The notes: generated from the sequence alone by a model not told the origin. A DNA stretch of 11,230 nucleotides from Neocallimastix lanati (nom. inval.) (GCA_016946835.1 JACVTC010000707.1:1-11230); one strand, 5' to 3'. Numbered from the stretch's first letter, positions 1 to 6,346 are shown. Numbers and translations: made by a program.

Positions 1-1
1 A

Positions 2-338
2 TTATATAATATTATTTAAATCAGTTAAACAATCAAACCACAAATTAATAATATTATTTCTATCACATTTAGCATCAATTAACTTGGCTTCAATATTTTT
101 GTAGCGTTCAATTAATTCATTGATTTCATTAGCTTTATTTATTGCTCTTTTTTTTTTTTATTTTCCAAATTCTTCTTATTTTTCTTTGATAATCATAATA
201 TGATAAATGTTCAAGTTCATTTAATTTATCTATTAATTCATAAAAAGATGATTTTGTTGGAAATAAATTATTTAAATAATTATTGAGTGATTCTGAGTCA
301 TTGCTTGTTATATGTTCCATATTATTATAATAATTCTA
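2..338 (-). pseudogene. C-terminal part of the MULE transposase
   Basis: The region begins after the TAG at 338-336. It carries a SNDSESLNNYLN segment that fits the Thr-Asn-Asn...Glu...Asn-Asn-Leu-Asn block near the end of MULE transposases. The Glu at 293-291 is a candidate third catalytic acid. The block is followed by a helix-forming stretch. The first open frame ends at 135 in Lys codons next to the T10 run at about 150-160. Shifting one base continues a coherent 40-50 residue tail to TAA at 4-2. The remaining 321-602 interval holds further degraded coding sequence of the same gene. Confidence 0.55.
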
Positions 339-602
339 TATTTTCATATCATAACCAACTAAATATGTTTTATAAAAATATTCTAAAAATTTAAAAATTG
401 ACAATAATTATTTTTAATGGATTTAATTTTAATTATAACATAAATATCAAATATGTATTCAAGATTTATAAATGGTAAATTTGAAATAGCTTTATAATAA
501 ATAAATATATTATTATCATTTTTTACTTCATTATAGCATAATATATTTTTTTAATTTCTAGTGTTTTTTATAATGCCAAATGAAAAATTTGTTTTTGCCG
601 CT

Positions 603-985
603 TTAGATATCCCTTTCAAAATCACAATGCAAATTTTTTGGTTCAATTATAATATTATTGTTACATGTATTAGCATTTTTTTTTAATTTTTCAAATAATA
701 TTTTATATGTTTCTTGTTCTTTTTTTTTTAATATTGCAAAAGAAGTAGTGTAGTAAAAACTAATTAATTTTTTAGAATAAGTTCTTGTAATAAATATTTG
801 ATAACTAAATTTAGGGGCAATAAAAAATGTACCATCAACAAATATATCATCATTATATTCCCTAAATAATTTTACTTGAAAAGGGGATTGAAAAATTATT
901 AAATTAGTATTTTTGAATATCATAAAATTTTCACCTCGCTTTGTTTTATAATATTCAGATTCATTATTAATTTCAGCAAAACGTT
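603..985 (-). pseudogene. MULE transposase catalytic core fragment
   Basis: The fragment contains the VDGTFF motif, whose Asp (codon 836-834) fits the first catalytic Asp of MULE transposases. It also contains the HCDFE motif, whose Asp (codon 623-621) fits the second. Between them is the expected pattern of a hydrophobic strand, a Tyr/Phe-rich strand and the EQETYKILFEKLKK helix. The open frame from the first ATG covers 923-603, but coding similarity extends back to about 985, before a frameshift. The frame ends in TAA just after the DFE motif, where a one-base shift would continue it. The assignment rests on motif order, not on a database match. Confidence 0.65.
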
Positions 986-1142
986 GTTACATTGGATGGT
1001 AGTTTTTTATTTAAATTTCTTGATATTTGGGATTTAATTGAATTATATTCTGGATATATAAAACCCATTTCTTTAGAAAATTTATTATATAGGGGTTTTA
1101 TTTTTATACCAAAAGGAAACTTTTTTCAATTCCATCTTTAAT

Positions 1143-1400
1143 TTAATGTTTCATTATAGATAGAGATACATCGTATTCTTTTTCAGGATGATTATGTGAA
1201 CTATCATATTTTAAGATTTCTTTCTTATCATTTAAAATAATAAAATATTTACATTTATTTATTTTTTTATATTTGGTACATTTATAAACTTTGGAATTAT
1301 CTTTTCTTATATATGAAAAATTAAATTTATATTTTTTATTAATAATTTGCTCTTTTCCTTTGTTAGACTCCTTTACATCATTAATTAGATTTTCTTCCAT
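1143..1400 (-). pseudogene. FLYWCH-type zinc-finger N-terminus of the MULE transposase
   Basis: The 85-codon open stretch starts at an ATG (1400-1398). It holds the FLYWCH pattern: an aromatic FNFSYIRK start at about residues 26-33, a YKC Cys, a second Cys in NKCKYF, and the paired histidines of SHNHPE near residue 70. In MULE transposases this finger sits at the N-terminus and is thought to bind the transposon ends. The first half is Lys/Asn-rich, as expected from AT bias. The frame stops at TAA 1145-1143, but the same frame keeps family-like sequence beyond it, so this stop probably interrupts the gene and is not its natural end. Confidence 0.65.
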
Positions 1401-1506
1401 TATATACTTTTGTAAATATTTTTTAATTATATAATTAAAATTATTATATTAATTATCCAATATTACTCTTAATATTAATTTTGAAAAATTAGTTTTTTAA
1501 TTATTG

Positions 1507-1639
<133 letters not shown>

Positions 1640-1659
1640 GAATTTAAAAATATAAGTAA

Positions 1660-1730
1660 AAGTATATAAAATAAAATAAAATTAAATAAAATAAAATAAA
1701 ATTAAATAAAATAAAATAAAATAAAATAAA
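1660..1730. repeat. ATAAA pentanucleotide tract
   Basis: Runs of AAAAT pentamers are interrupted by a few AAATT units. The tract grades into the 56-bp minisatellite, whose own unit ends in the same pentamers, so the minisatellite probably arose from it. Confidence 0.85.
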
Positions 1731-1898
1731 TAGCAGAATATGAATATAAAGTACAGATTGAATAAAATAAAATAAAATAAAATAAATAGTAGAATATGAA
1801 TATAAAGTACAGATTGAATAAAATAAAATAAAATAAAATAAATAGTAGAATATGAATATAAAGTACAGATTGAATAAAATAAAATAAAATAAAATAAA
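1731..1898. repeat. 56-bp minisatellite, three copies
   Basis: Three head-to-tail copies (1731-1786, 1787-1842, 1843-1898) each contain a unique core, GAATATGAATATAAAGTACA, followed by ATAAA pentamers. Copies 2 and 3 look identical. Copy 1 differs by TAGC versus TAGT at its start. A truncated start of a fourth unit (TAGTATATTATG) follows at 1899. Confidence 0.9.
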
Positions 1899-2334
1899 TA
1901 GTATATTATGTTATTATTATTATTATTATTATTATAATATATTTAAATTGATGATTACATATTTAAATTGATAATTACATTCAATTATTATTTTATTAAT
2001 TGATTTAATTTCATTGTTACCATTTGTTATATAAATATATATATATTTGGAAATATCGTATAATTTAGAATTTATAACGTCAAATTTCTTTGTCAAATCT
2101 CATTATGTTCACATTATTTTCTTTTCGCCATGTATTTTTTTAATTATCATTAATATGTATTATAATCATTATTATCCAAATAAAATTACAATTAAAAAAA
2201 ATAAAATAATCTTTTGAATCAATGTCTTAATTTAGTGTTGAACCTATGGTTTTAAAATATATACTATTATTATTTTTATATATTATTATATTATTATATC
2301 TATCTATAACATTCATATTATTTTATATTATAAT
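1899..2334. other. AT-rich non-coding DNA
   Basis: This stretch holds a short (TTA)n tract at 1911-1935, a short AT dinucleotide tract at about 2034-2045, and otherwise unstructured AT-rich sequence. No ORF, RNA gene or transposon end was recognised. Confidence 0.6.
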
Positions 2335-2598
2335 ACTATCTATTTTGTTATTTTAGTTAATAATATATATTATTATACTATCTTTTTGTTATTTCATCTA
2401 TATTTTATTATTTTACTCAATATATAATATTTATATTATTATACTATCTATTTGTTATATTATCAATATTTTATTATTTTACTCAATATATAATATTTAT
2501 ATTATTATACTATCTATTTGTTATATTATTAATATTTTATTATTTTACTCAATATATAATATTTATATTATTATACTATCTATTACGTTATATTGTCT
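2335..2598. repeat. 66-bp tandem repeat, three clear copies plus a degenerate one
   Basis: The phrase ACTCAATATATAATATTTAT recurs with CTC at 2416, 2482 and 2548, an exact 66-bp period, covering about 2401-2598. A more diverged copy precedes it at about 2335-2400. The unit also carries TATTATACTATCTAT. Copies 2 and 3 differ by about one base in what I compared. The tract is non-coding. Confidence 0.85.
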
Positions 2599-2681
2599 AT
2601 ATTATAGTTAATTATACTATCTATACTATCTATGTTTATATATTTTATTATTATATCTAATATAATCAGTTCTTATATATA

Positions 2682-2726
2682 ATTATTATTATTATTATTA
2701 TTTTTTTTTTTTTTTTTTTTTTTTTT
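2682..2726. repeat. (ATT)n followed by poly(T)26
   Basis: Several ATT units run straight into 26 T. On the minus strand this reads as poly(A)26 followed by (TAA)n, the form of a retroposon tail. Expansion of a microsatellite would look the same. Confidence 0.85.
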
Positions 2727-2839
2727 GAGATAAAATTTATCAAATGTTAAGTAATGAATAAAATAAATTTCAAAATTATAAGTTTTAAATTCAGATTTTG
2801 AAATTTCAATTTTGAGGTTTTGAAGTTTCAATATAATTT
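2727..2839. other. Short single-copy AT-rich spacer between two poly(T) blocks
   Basis: About 110 bp with no ORF. It holds a 12-bp inverted repeat (AAATTTCAAAAT at 2765-2776 and ATTTTGAAATTT at 2795-2806) and two near-identical TTTTGAA(A/G)TTTCAA words. No function is assigned. Confidence 0.5.
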
Positions 2840-2840
2840 A

Positions 2841-2883
<43 letters not shown>

Positions 2884-2888
2884 CTGTT

Positions 2889-2953
<65 letters not shown>
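2840..2953. repeat. (ATT)n followed by poly(T)63
   Basis: The (ATT)n tract at 2840-2884, with one AGT interruption, and a short linker lead into 63 uninterrupted T at 2891-2953. On the minus strand this is poly(A)63 starting 18 bases after the stop codon of element A pol, then TAA repeats. Confidence 0.9.
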
Positions 2954-2954
<1 letters not shown>

Positions 2955-2971
2955 TATATATATATGTATCC

Positions 2972-3586
2972 TTATTCTTCTAAATTCAATTCTGTGAAAT
3001 ATGGAATAATGTTTTTTAAATGAATGTTCCTATCAGCAACTTCCCCAGTTACTGGATCGCAAACTGTTACTGTATTGAACTCTTGTTTTACGATCTTTAG
3101 TGGGCCTGTGAAAAACGGATCCAGCTTCTTTCTGTTGAACAATTTGACCAAAACAAGATCACCTGGCTTATACTTTGCTCTCATTCTTTTTATTTGTTTT
3201 CTACGATCTTCCCACAACTTGTTTGCTGTTTCAATGTTCTTTATTGCTTCACGGATCCAACGGTCATGGTTAATAAATTTCCTCAGCCAAAATTCTTCTT
3301 CGTCTTCCCAGTCATTTTTGGATTCGACATTAACAGTGAGTTCGAATGGTTGTAAGTCTCTCCGACCATACAACAATTCAAAGCTGCTGTGTTTCGTAAC
3401 TTCATTCTTGCACGTTCTTAAAGCCCAAAGAGCACTATAAAGTGTTTCGTCCCACTGCGAATCCTCTTCTCCGAGTAACCTGAGATACTTACCTATTTCC
3501 CTATTTCTGTTTTCTACTTCTCCATTAGACGAGGGGTGATAGGTTGCTACATAATTTACATAAATGTCGTTAAGGTCCAAAAATGC
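2972..3586 (-). CDS. pol: Element A integrase: end of catalytic core and C-terminal GPY/F domain
   Basis: This continues the integrase after a one-base frameshift. It holds HPSSNGEVENRN, whose second Glu (codon 3514-3512) fits the third residue of the DD35E triad, and the spacing from the second Asp is right once the extra base is discounted. Then come YGRRDLQPFELT, a basic coiled region and KYKPGDLVLVKLFNRKKLDPFFTGPLKIV, with the GPY/F-type module (FTGPLKIV). The protein ends in LNLEE. There is no chromodomain, so A belongs to a different Ty3/Gypsy lineage from B. A Met-started ORF at 3619 in this frame is a product of the frameshift and not a real start. Confidence 0.9.
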   Translation of the reverse strand, partial: AFLDLNDIYVNYVATYHPSSNGEVENRNREIGKYLRLLGEEDSQWDETLYSALWALRTCKNEVTKHSSFELLYGRRDLQPFELTVNVESKNDWEDEEEFWLRKFINHDRWIREAIKNIETANKLWEDRRKQIKRMRAKYKPGDLVLVKLFNRKKLDPFFTGPLKIVKQEFNTVTVCDPVTGEVADRNIHLKNIIPYFTELNLEE

Positions 3587-3587
3587 T

Positions 3588-4143
3588 TTTTGTCTTATCG
3601 GAAGTAAACTGTGGACCATTGTCAGTAACTAAAATTTCAGGAACACCATGTCGTGCAAATATTTTCTTGAGAAAATTTATTACATCTTGAGATTCGGCAG
3701 ATTGTAAGGGTTCTGCTTCCACCCATTTGGTAAGATAATCTACTAATACAATTATATATCTATTACCTTTATTTGTTATAGATAACGGTCCTATTAGATC
3801 CAACCCAACTCTTGAGAAAGGATATTCAGGTACAGTTGCAATATTTTCGGTATATTTATTTAATTTTTGTGGTCGACAAGTTTGACACTTGTGACAACAT
3901 TTTATTAGTATTTGTATATCTTTTTTCATATTTCCCCAGTAGTAATCCCTCTTCAGTCTGCTATAAGTTTTATAAGCTCCTTCATGGCCTAGACCATGGG
4001 CTTCTTCGATTAATTTTTGCTTCTCTTCTTTGTTGTGAACTATTCTTCTCAGTTGTTCTCCTTGTTTAAGATATTCCACACCATCAATATTTATAATTCT
4101 CTTATTTATAAATTCATTCATAAATTTATTTATACTATCATTG
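3588..4143 (-). CDS. pol: Element A integrase: zinc-binding domain and first part of catalytic core (partial)
   Basis: Integrase joins retrotransposon cDNA to host DNA in the nucleus. The segment starts at the insertion junction. The in-frame Met at 4160 belongs to B's LTR and is not A's start. It shows the zinc-binding HHCC domain (HGLGH, then CCHKCQTC at about 3870-3900). It also has the core motifs GLDLIGP (first catalytic Asp, codon 3800-3798) and VTDNGPQFTS (second Asp, codon 3623-3621). The frame is lost at the A-run matching plus-strand T5 at 3587-3591, where one extra base moves the rest of integrase to the next frame. It is otherwise well preserved. Confidence 0.9.
4139..4143. repeat. 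Target-site duplication, left copy (CATTG)
   Basis: CATTG directly precedes the TG that opens B's 5' LTR and is repeated exactly after the 3' LTR. Five bases is the usual Ty3/Gypsy integrase stagger. Confidence 0.95.
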
Positions 4144-4656
4144 TGTAAAGATATGATCAATATCTTTAGTACATTAATTAATTTATTTTGTACATTAAAT
4201 TATTTAATGTAATTCACGTTTACAAAATAATGCTAATGCATTATTTTATGTAAAATATATTAATTTATGAAATTAATTGATTTATGAAAATTAATAATAA
4301 ATTTATATTTCATATAATATATAAATTTAAAAATATAAAATTAATTTTTAAATAACCTAAAATTTAGTAATAAAATATATTAATAATTTTAGTTTAGTTT
4401 AATTTTAGTTTAGTTTAATAATCATAAAAATTAAATAGTAATATATAATTAATAGTATTAATAATAAAAGAATAATAAATAAATAATAAATAAGAACTTA
4501 TTCAATTTGAGTCAAAACAAATTGAATAAAAAGCTTATTGAATTAGTTTTAGTTTTTTATAACTTTATTTAATTTTAGATTAGTTTTTGTTTATTTTATA
4601 TTGAATATATATTTAAATAAATAGAAATAGTATATTATAATATAATTAAGAAAAAA

Positions 4657-4664
4657 TATAAATA
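4657..4664 (+). promoter_or_regulatory. TATA box of the 5' LTR promoter
   Basis: TATAAATA starts 36 bp before 4693, the transcript start deduced independently from the self-priming complementarity. TATA-like words are frequent in AT-rich DNA, so the spacing is the real evidence. The same box is at 10833-10840 in the 3' LTR. Confidence 0.6.
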
Positions 4665-4692
4665 CATGTAAAATTATTCTATTAAAGAAAAT

Positions 4693-4703
4693 GTAGTTGT
4701 TAT
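4693..4703 (+). promoter_or_regulatory. Predicted transcript 5' end and self-primer (11 nt)
   Basis: GTAGTTGTTAT is the exact reverse complement of the 11 bases that follow the LTR (4870-4880). In Tf1 of fission yeast the first 11 nt of the mRNA anneal to the PBS and are cleaved after nt 11 to prime minus-strand synthesis. The same arrangement here places the RNA 5' end at 4693. The copy in the 3' LTR is at 10869-10879. Confidence 0.7.
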
Positions 4704-4725
4704 TAACTATTTTGCAGTTAATAAC
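4699..4725 (+). other. Perfect 10-bp hairpin at the start of R
   Basis: GTTATTAACT (4699-4708) and AGTTAATAAC (4716-4725) are exact reverse complements around a 7-nt loop. Counting from 4693 they are nt 7-16 and 24-33 of the predicted RNA, so the 5' arm covers the 3' half of the primer and the cleavage point between nt 11 and 12. Confidence 0.7.
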
Positions 4726-4869
4726 TAATAAAAGAATTTTTATAATAAAGTGATTAATAAAAGAATTTTTTTAAAAAATAAATTTCATTTGAGTATTGTT
4801 ATTGATAGTGTTGTTTTTTTTTTTTTTTTTTTTCGTAATTGTAATCTGCTCCATAAGGAACATTTTACA

Positions 4870-4880
4870 ATAACAACTAC
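4870..4880 (+). other. Primer-binding site, self-priming type
   Basis: ATAACAACTAC begins at the first base after the LTR, as a PBS must. It does not begin with TGG, the complement of tRNA 3'-CCA, but matches an LTR segment over all 11 bases. ATAACAA (4870-4876) can also pair with TTGTTAT (4882-4888), forming a 7-bp hairpin with loop CTACC. Confidence 0.75.
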
Positions 4881-4920
4881 CTTGTTATAAAAAGTGGAGC
4901 ACGTTACGATCACGAGATTA

Positions 4921-5130
4921 GAGAACTACCAGTTAAAGAACTACCAGTTAGAGAACTACCAGTTAAAGAACTACCAATTAAAGAACTACCAATTAGAGAA
5001 CTACCAGTTAGAAAACTACCAGTTAGAAAACTACCAGTTAGAGAATTACCAATTAGAGAACTACCTGTTAGAAAACTACCAGTTAGAGAATTACCAATTA
5101 GAGAACTACCTATTAGAAAACTACCATTTG
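4921..5130 (+). repeat. 15-bp leader repeat, 14 exact-length units
   Basis: Fourteen consecutive units of the type GAGAACTACCAGTTA, all 15 bp, lie in the leader 40 bp past the PBS; a degenerate fifteenth follows at 5131-5145. Twelve units contain AACTAC and two (5041-5055, 5086-5100) contain AATTAC. Three-unit blocks 5026-5070 and 5071-5115 differ at one base, so the array last grew by 45-bp duplication. AACTAC is also part of the PBS. Confidence 0.95.
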
Positions 5131-5252
5131 AAGAATTACTAAGAGAAGAAACAAGAAGTAATAATAGAAGAAGTACTATTTGAAGAAGTACTAATTATAA
5201 TTGCACCCATTAAGTCGCCGCCGTGATTACTAATTATATTGGAATATTTGAG

Positions 5253-5375
5253 ATTATTTTTATTTAAACTTATTATTATTATAATAATTTTGTTACTCGA
5301 CGGGCACCATTTCAAGCGGTTAGAGCCAAGTCGACTTTACATAATATTATAATAGTAAATTTAAATAAAAATAAT
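5253..5375 (+). other. Leader stem-loop with GC-rich loop
   Basis: ATTATTTTTATTTAAA (5253-5268) is the exact reverse complement of 5360-5375. Pairing continues inward to 5286/5342 with three mismatches and one G-T pair. The enclosed 55 nt contain the only GC-rich sequence nearby. Inside it TCGAC (5297-5301) pairs with GTCGA (5330-5334), GGC (5303-5305) with GCC (5325-5327), and ACC (5306-5308) with GGT (5318-5320). It sits 84 bases upstream of the gag ATG. Confidence 0.55.
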
Positions 5376-5459
5376 AATCGTATATAAGAATTCTTTTAAT
5401 TTTATTTTTTCAAAGTGGAAGAACTTAATATTAGGCTAAGAAACCTCCACATTGAAGAT

Positions 5460-6335
5460 ATGGCGGAACGTGGACGAGAAGAAAAACTGAAGGTCAGTAA
5501 GCCACCGATTTTTAACGGTGAAAGAAAAGAACTTAAAGGGTTCCTCACAATTGTAAATATGAACTTTGAGGATACCCCAGATGACTTTCCAGACGATAGA
5601 TCAAAGGTTAGATTTATAACCTCATTCTTAAGAGGTGATCCTTTAAATTGGGCCTCAAATCTATGGGATAATGAAGATCCCTTGATCGATAATTTAAATA
5701 ATTTTAAGAGGGAACTTAAAATTAATTATGGGGATCCAGAAGTGGAGACAATTGTGGCTAATGGTAAATTAGATACCATTCGTCAGAAAAAATATGGGCA
5801 AGTGTTAGAATATATTAACCAGTTCAAAACAACTTGCCAAAATTCGGACTTCAACGAATCAGCCAAAATTTATATGTTTCTTAAAGGATTACATTACAAA
5901 ATGAGGGAACAATTAGCCGTTGTTAACCCAAATCCAGATTCCCTTAACAAGTTGTATACCGATGTAATTCAAATTGAAAATTTGTCAAAGCGAACTAATC
6001 TTGTTGAATTCTATTATAATCAGCAACGAGTTAGAAATTCGCAACAAAACAGTAACCACAACCAGAGAAATAGTAGTCGTCGTGATGATCCTATGGATGT
6101 TGATTTATTTAGGATCAAAAATGATAGATATAGAAGATACAACCAGAACTATAATCAAAATTTATATGTTGAAAATAAAAGAGACTTTTCTGAAGAAAAG
6201 AAAAAAGGTCTTTGTTTTTTATGTAAACAACCAGGACACTTACAGTTTAATTGTCCTAACAGAAAAGACCTTCTGGAGTTAAACACAAGAATAAAATTAG
6301 AGAAACAGATGAAAATCTTCCATCGGCAAAATTAA
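5460..6335 (+). CDS. gag: Element B Gag (capsid and nucleocapsid)
   Basis: Gag builds the cytoplasmic virus-like particle and packages the element RNA. The 291-residue frame starts at ATG 5460; a GTG at 5415 lies upstream in frame but is not a credible eukaryotic start. The N-terminal two thirds show the retrotransposon Gag pattern, including FLRGDPLNWASNLWD (about residues 59-73), YGDPE and YINQFKTTC. A basic, Asn-rich stretch follows (about residues 189-240). A CX2CX4HX4C zinc knuckle sits near the end (C252, C255, H260, C265), the usual nucleocapsid RNA-binding motif. The frame ends at TAA 6333-6335. The pol frame is -1 relative to it and already open from 6260. Confidence 0.92.
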   Translation: MAERGREEKLKVSKPPIFNGERKELKGFLTIVNMNFEDTPDDFPDDRSKVRFITSFLRGDPLNWASNLWDNEDPLIDNLNNFKRELKINYGDPEVETIVANGKLDTIRQKKYGQVLEYINQFKTTCQNSDFNESAKIYMFLKGLHYKMREQLAVVNPNPDSLNKLYTDVIQIENLSKRTNLVEFYYNQQRVRNSQQNSNHNQRNSSRRDDPMDVDLFRIKNDRYRRYNQNYNQNLYVENKRDFSEEKKKGLCFLCKQPGHLQFNCPNRKDLLELNTRIKLEKQMKIFHRQN

Positions 6336-6346
6336 GAAGAATTAGA

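Larger units (their letters stand above)
2..1400 (-). pseudogene. Decayed FLYWCH-MULE transposase gene
   Basis: This is a Mutator-like DDE transposase that would act in the nucleus to cut and paste its own DNA transposon. Read on the minus strand it has, in order, a FLYWCH-type zinc finger (1400-1143), a linker, a transposase core (about 985-603) and a C-terminal region ending at a TAA at 4-2. I traced one family-like protein through the whole interval, but only by changing frame several times: near 1105-1115, near 985, near 603-612 and in the A-run at about 150-160. There is a TAA at 1145-1143 inside the coding path and a TAG at 338-336 where a Trp codon (TGG) is likely. It is therefore a non-functional relic, or a copy damaged by homopolymer miscalls plus two real nonsense changes. 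No terminal inverted repeats were recognised. Confidence 0.75.
2972..4143 (-). mobile_element. Ty3/Gypsy element A, integrase half (left of the nested insertion)
   Basis: This is the 3' part of an older Ty3/Gypsy retrotransposon pol lying on the minus strand. Its other half is at 11047-11230, and the two were separated by insertion of element B. Both junctions carry CATTG, and the codon broken at 4139/11047 rejoins in frame. The coding part ends at TAA 2974-2972. No polypurine tract or LTR can be recognised beyond it; instead a poly(A)63 follows. The other LTR would lie outside the window, so an LTR in 1400-2971 cannot be excluded by comparison. Confidence 0.9.
4144..4869 (+). repeat. Element B 5' LTR (726 bp)
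   Basis: The LTR is bounded by TG...CA with 6-bp terminal inverted repeats (TGTAAA/TTTACA), the ends recognised by integrase. U3 is inferred as 4144-4692 and R plus U5 as 4693-4869. U3 opens with a perfect 8-bp inverted repeat (AAAGATAT, 4147-4154, and ATATCTTT, 4160-4167). It also carries a tandem 16-bp duplication, TTTTAGTTTAGTTTAA, at 4387-4418. AATAAA words at 4727, 4744, 4756 and 4777 could direct polyadenylation in R, though such words are common at this composition. U5 contains poly(T)20 at 4814-4833. Confidence 0.95.
4870..5459 (+). other. Element B 5' leader, non-coding
   Basis: About 590 bp between the LTR and the gag ATG. It contains the PBS, a 15-bp repeat array (4921-5130), a purine-rich stretch (5131-5190), two short GC-rich islands (about 5206-5230 and 5296-5334) and a long A/T stem (5253-5375). 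The open frame through the repeat array (4894-5142) has no ATG and is not counted as a gene. Confidence 0.75.

Noticed and set aside
2820-3023. Plus-strand ORF with poly-Ile and poly-Phe
   Set aside because: It is only a translation of (ATT)n and the T63 run.
3024-3440. Plus-strand ORF of 138 codons
   Set aside because: It is antisense to the integrase of element A, which has clear domain motifs on the minus strand.
3812-4069. Plus-strand ORF of 85 codons
   Set aside because: It is antisense to the zinc-binding domain of element A integrase.
4144-4160. Met-initiated start for element A integrase at 4160
   Set aside because: Its first residues are encoded by the end of B's LTR; A's true frame continues from 11047.
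4895-4910. tRNA-type PBS starting TGGAGC
   Set aside because: It lies 25 bases past the LTR edge, where priming would not produce the LTR end. The self-complementary 11-mer sits exactly at the edge.
4921-5130. CRISPR-like array
   Set aside because: There are no spacers; the units are directly adjacent 15-mers inside a eukaryotic retrotransposon leader.
4894-5142. Open frame translating the leader repeats into a Glu/Lys-Asn-Tyr-Gln-Leu protein
   Set aside because: It opens at GTG and has no ATG. The frame stays open only because the unit is 15 bp, a multiple of three.
5296-5345. A tRNA gene or tRNA-derived SINE
   Set aside because: Only an A-box-like stretch is present. No anticodon stem, T-arm or B box could be found, so it is kept only as a remark on the leader loop.
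5415-5459. GTG start extending gag by 15 codons
   Set aside because: A eukaryotic element should use ATG; the first in-frame ATG is at 5460 and a TAA lies upstream at 5397-5399.
5974-6282. ORF overlapping gag in another frame
   Set aside because: Gag has a zinc knuckle and capsid motifs in its own frame; this one has none.
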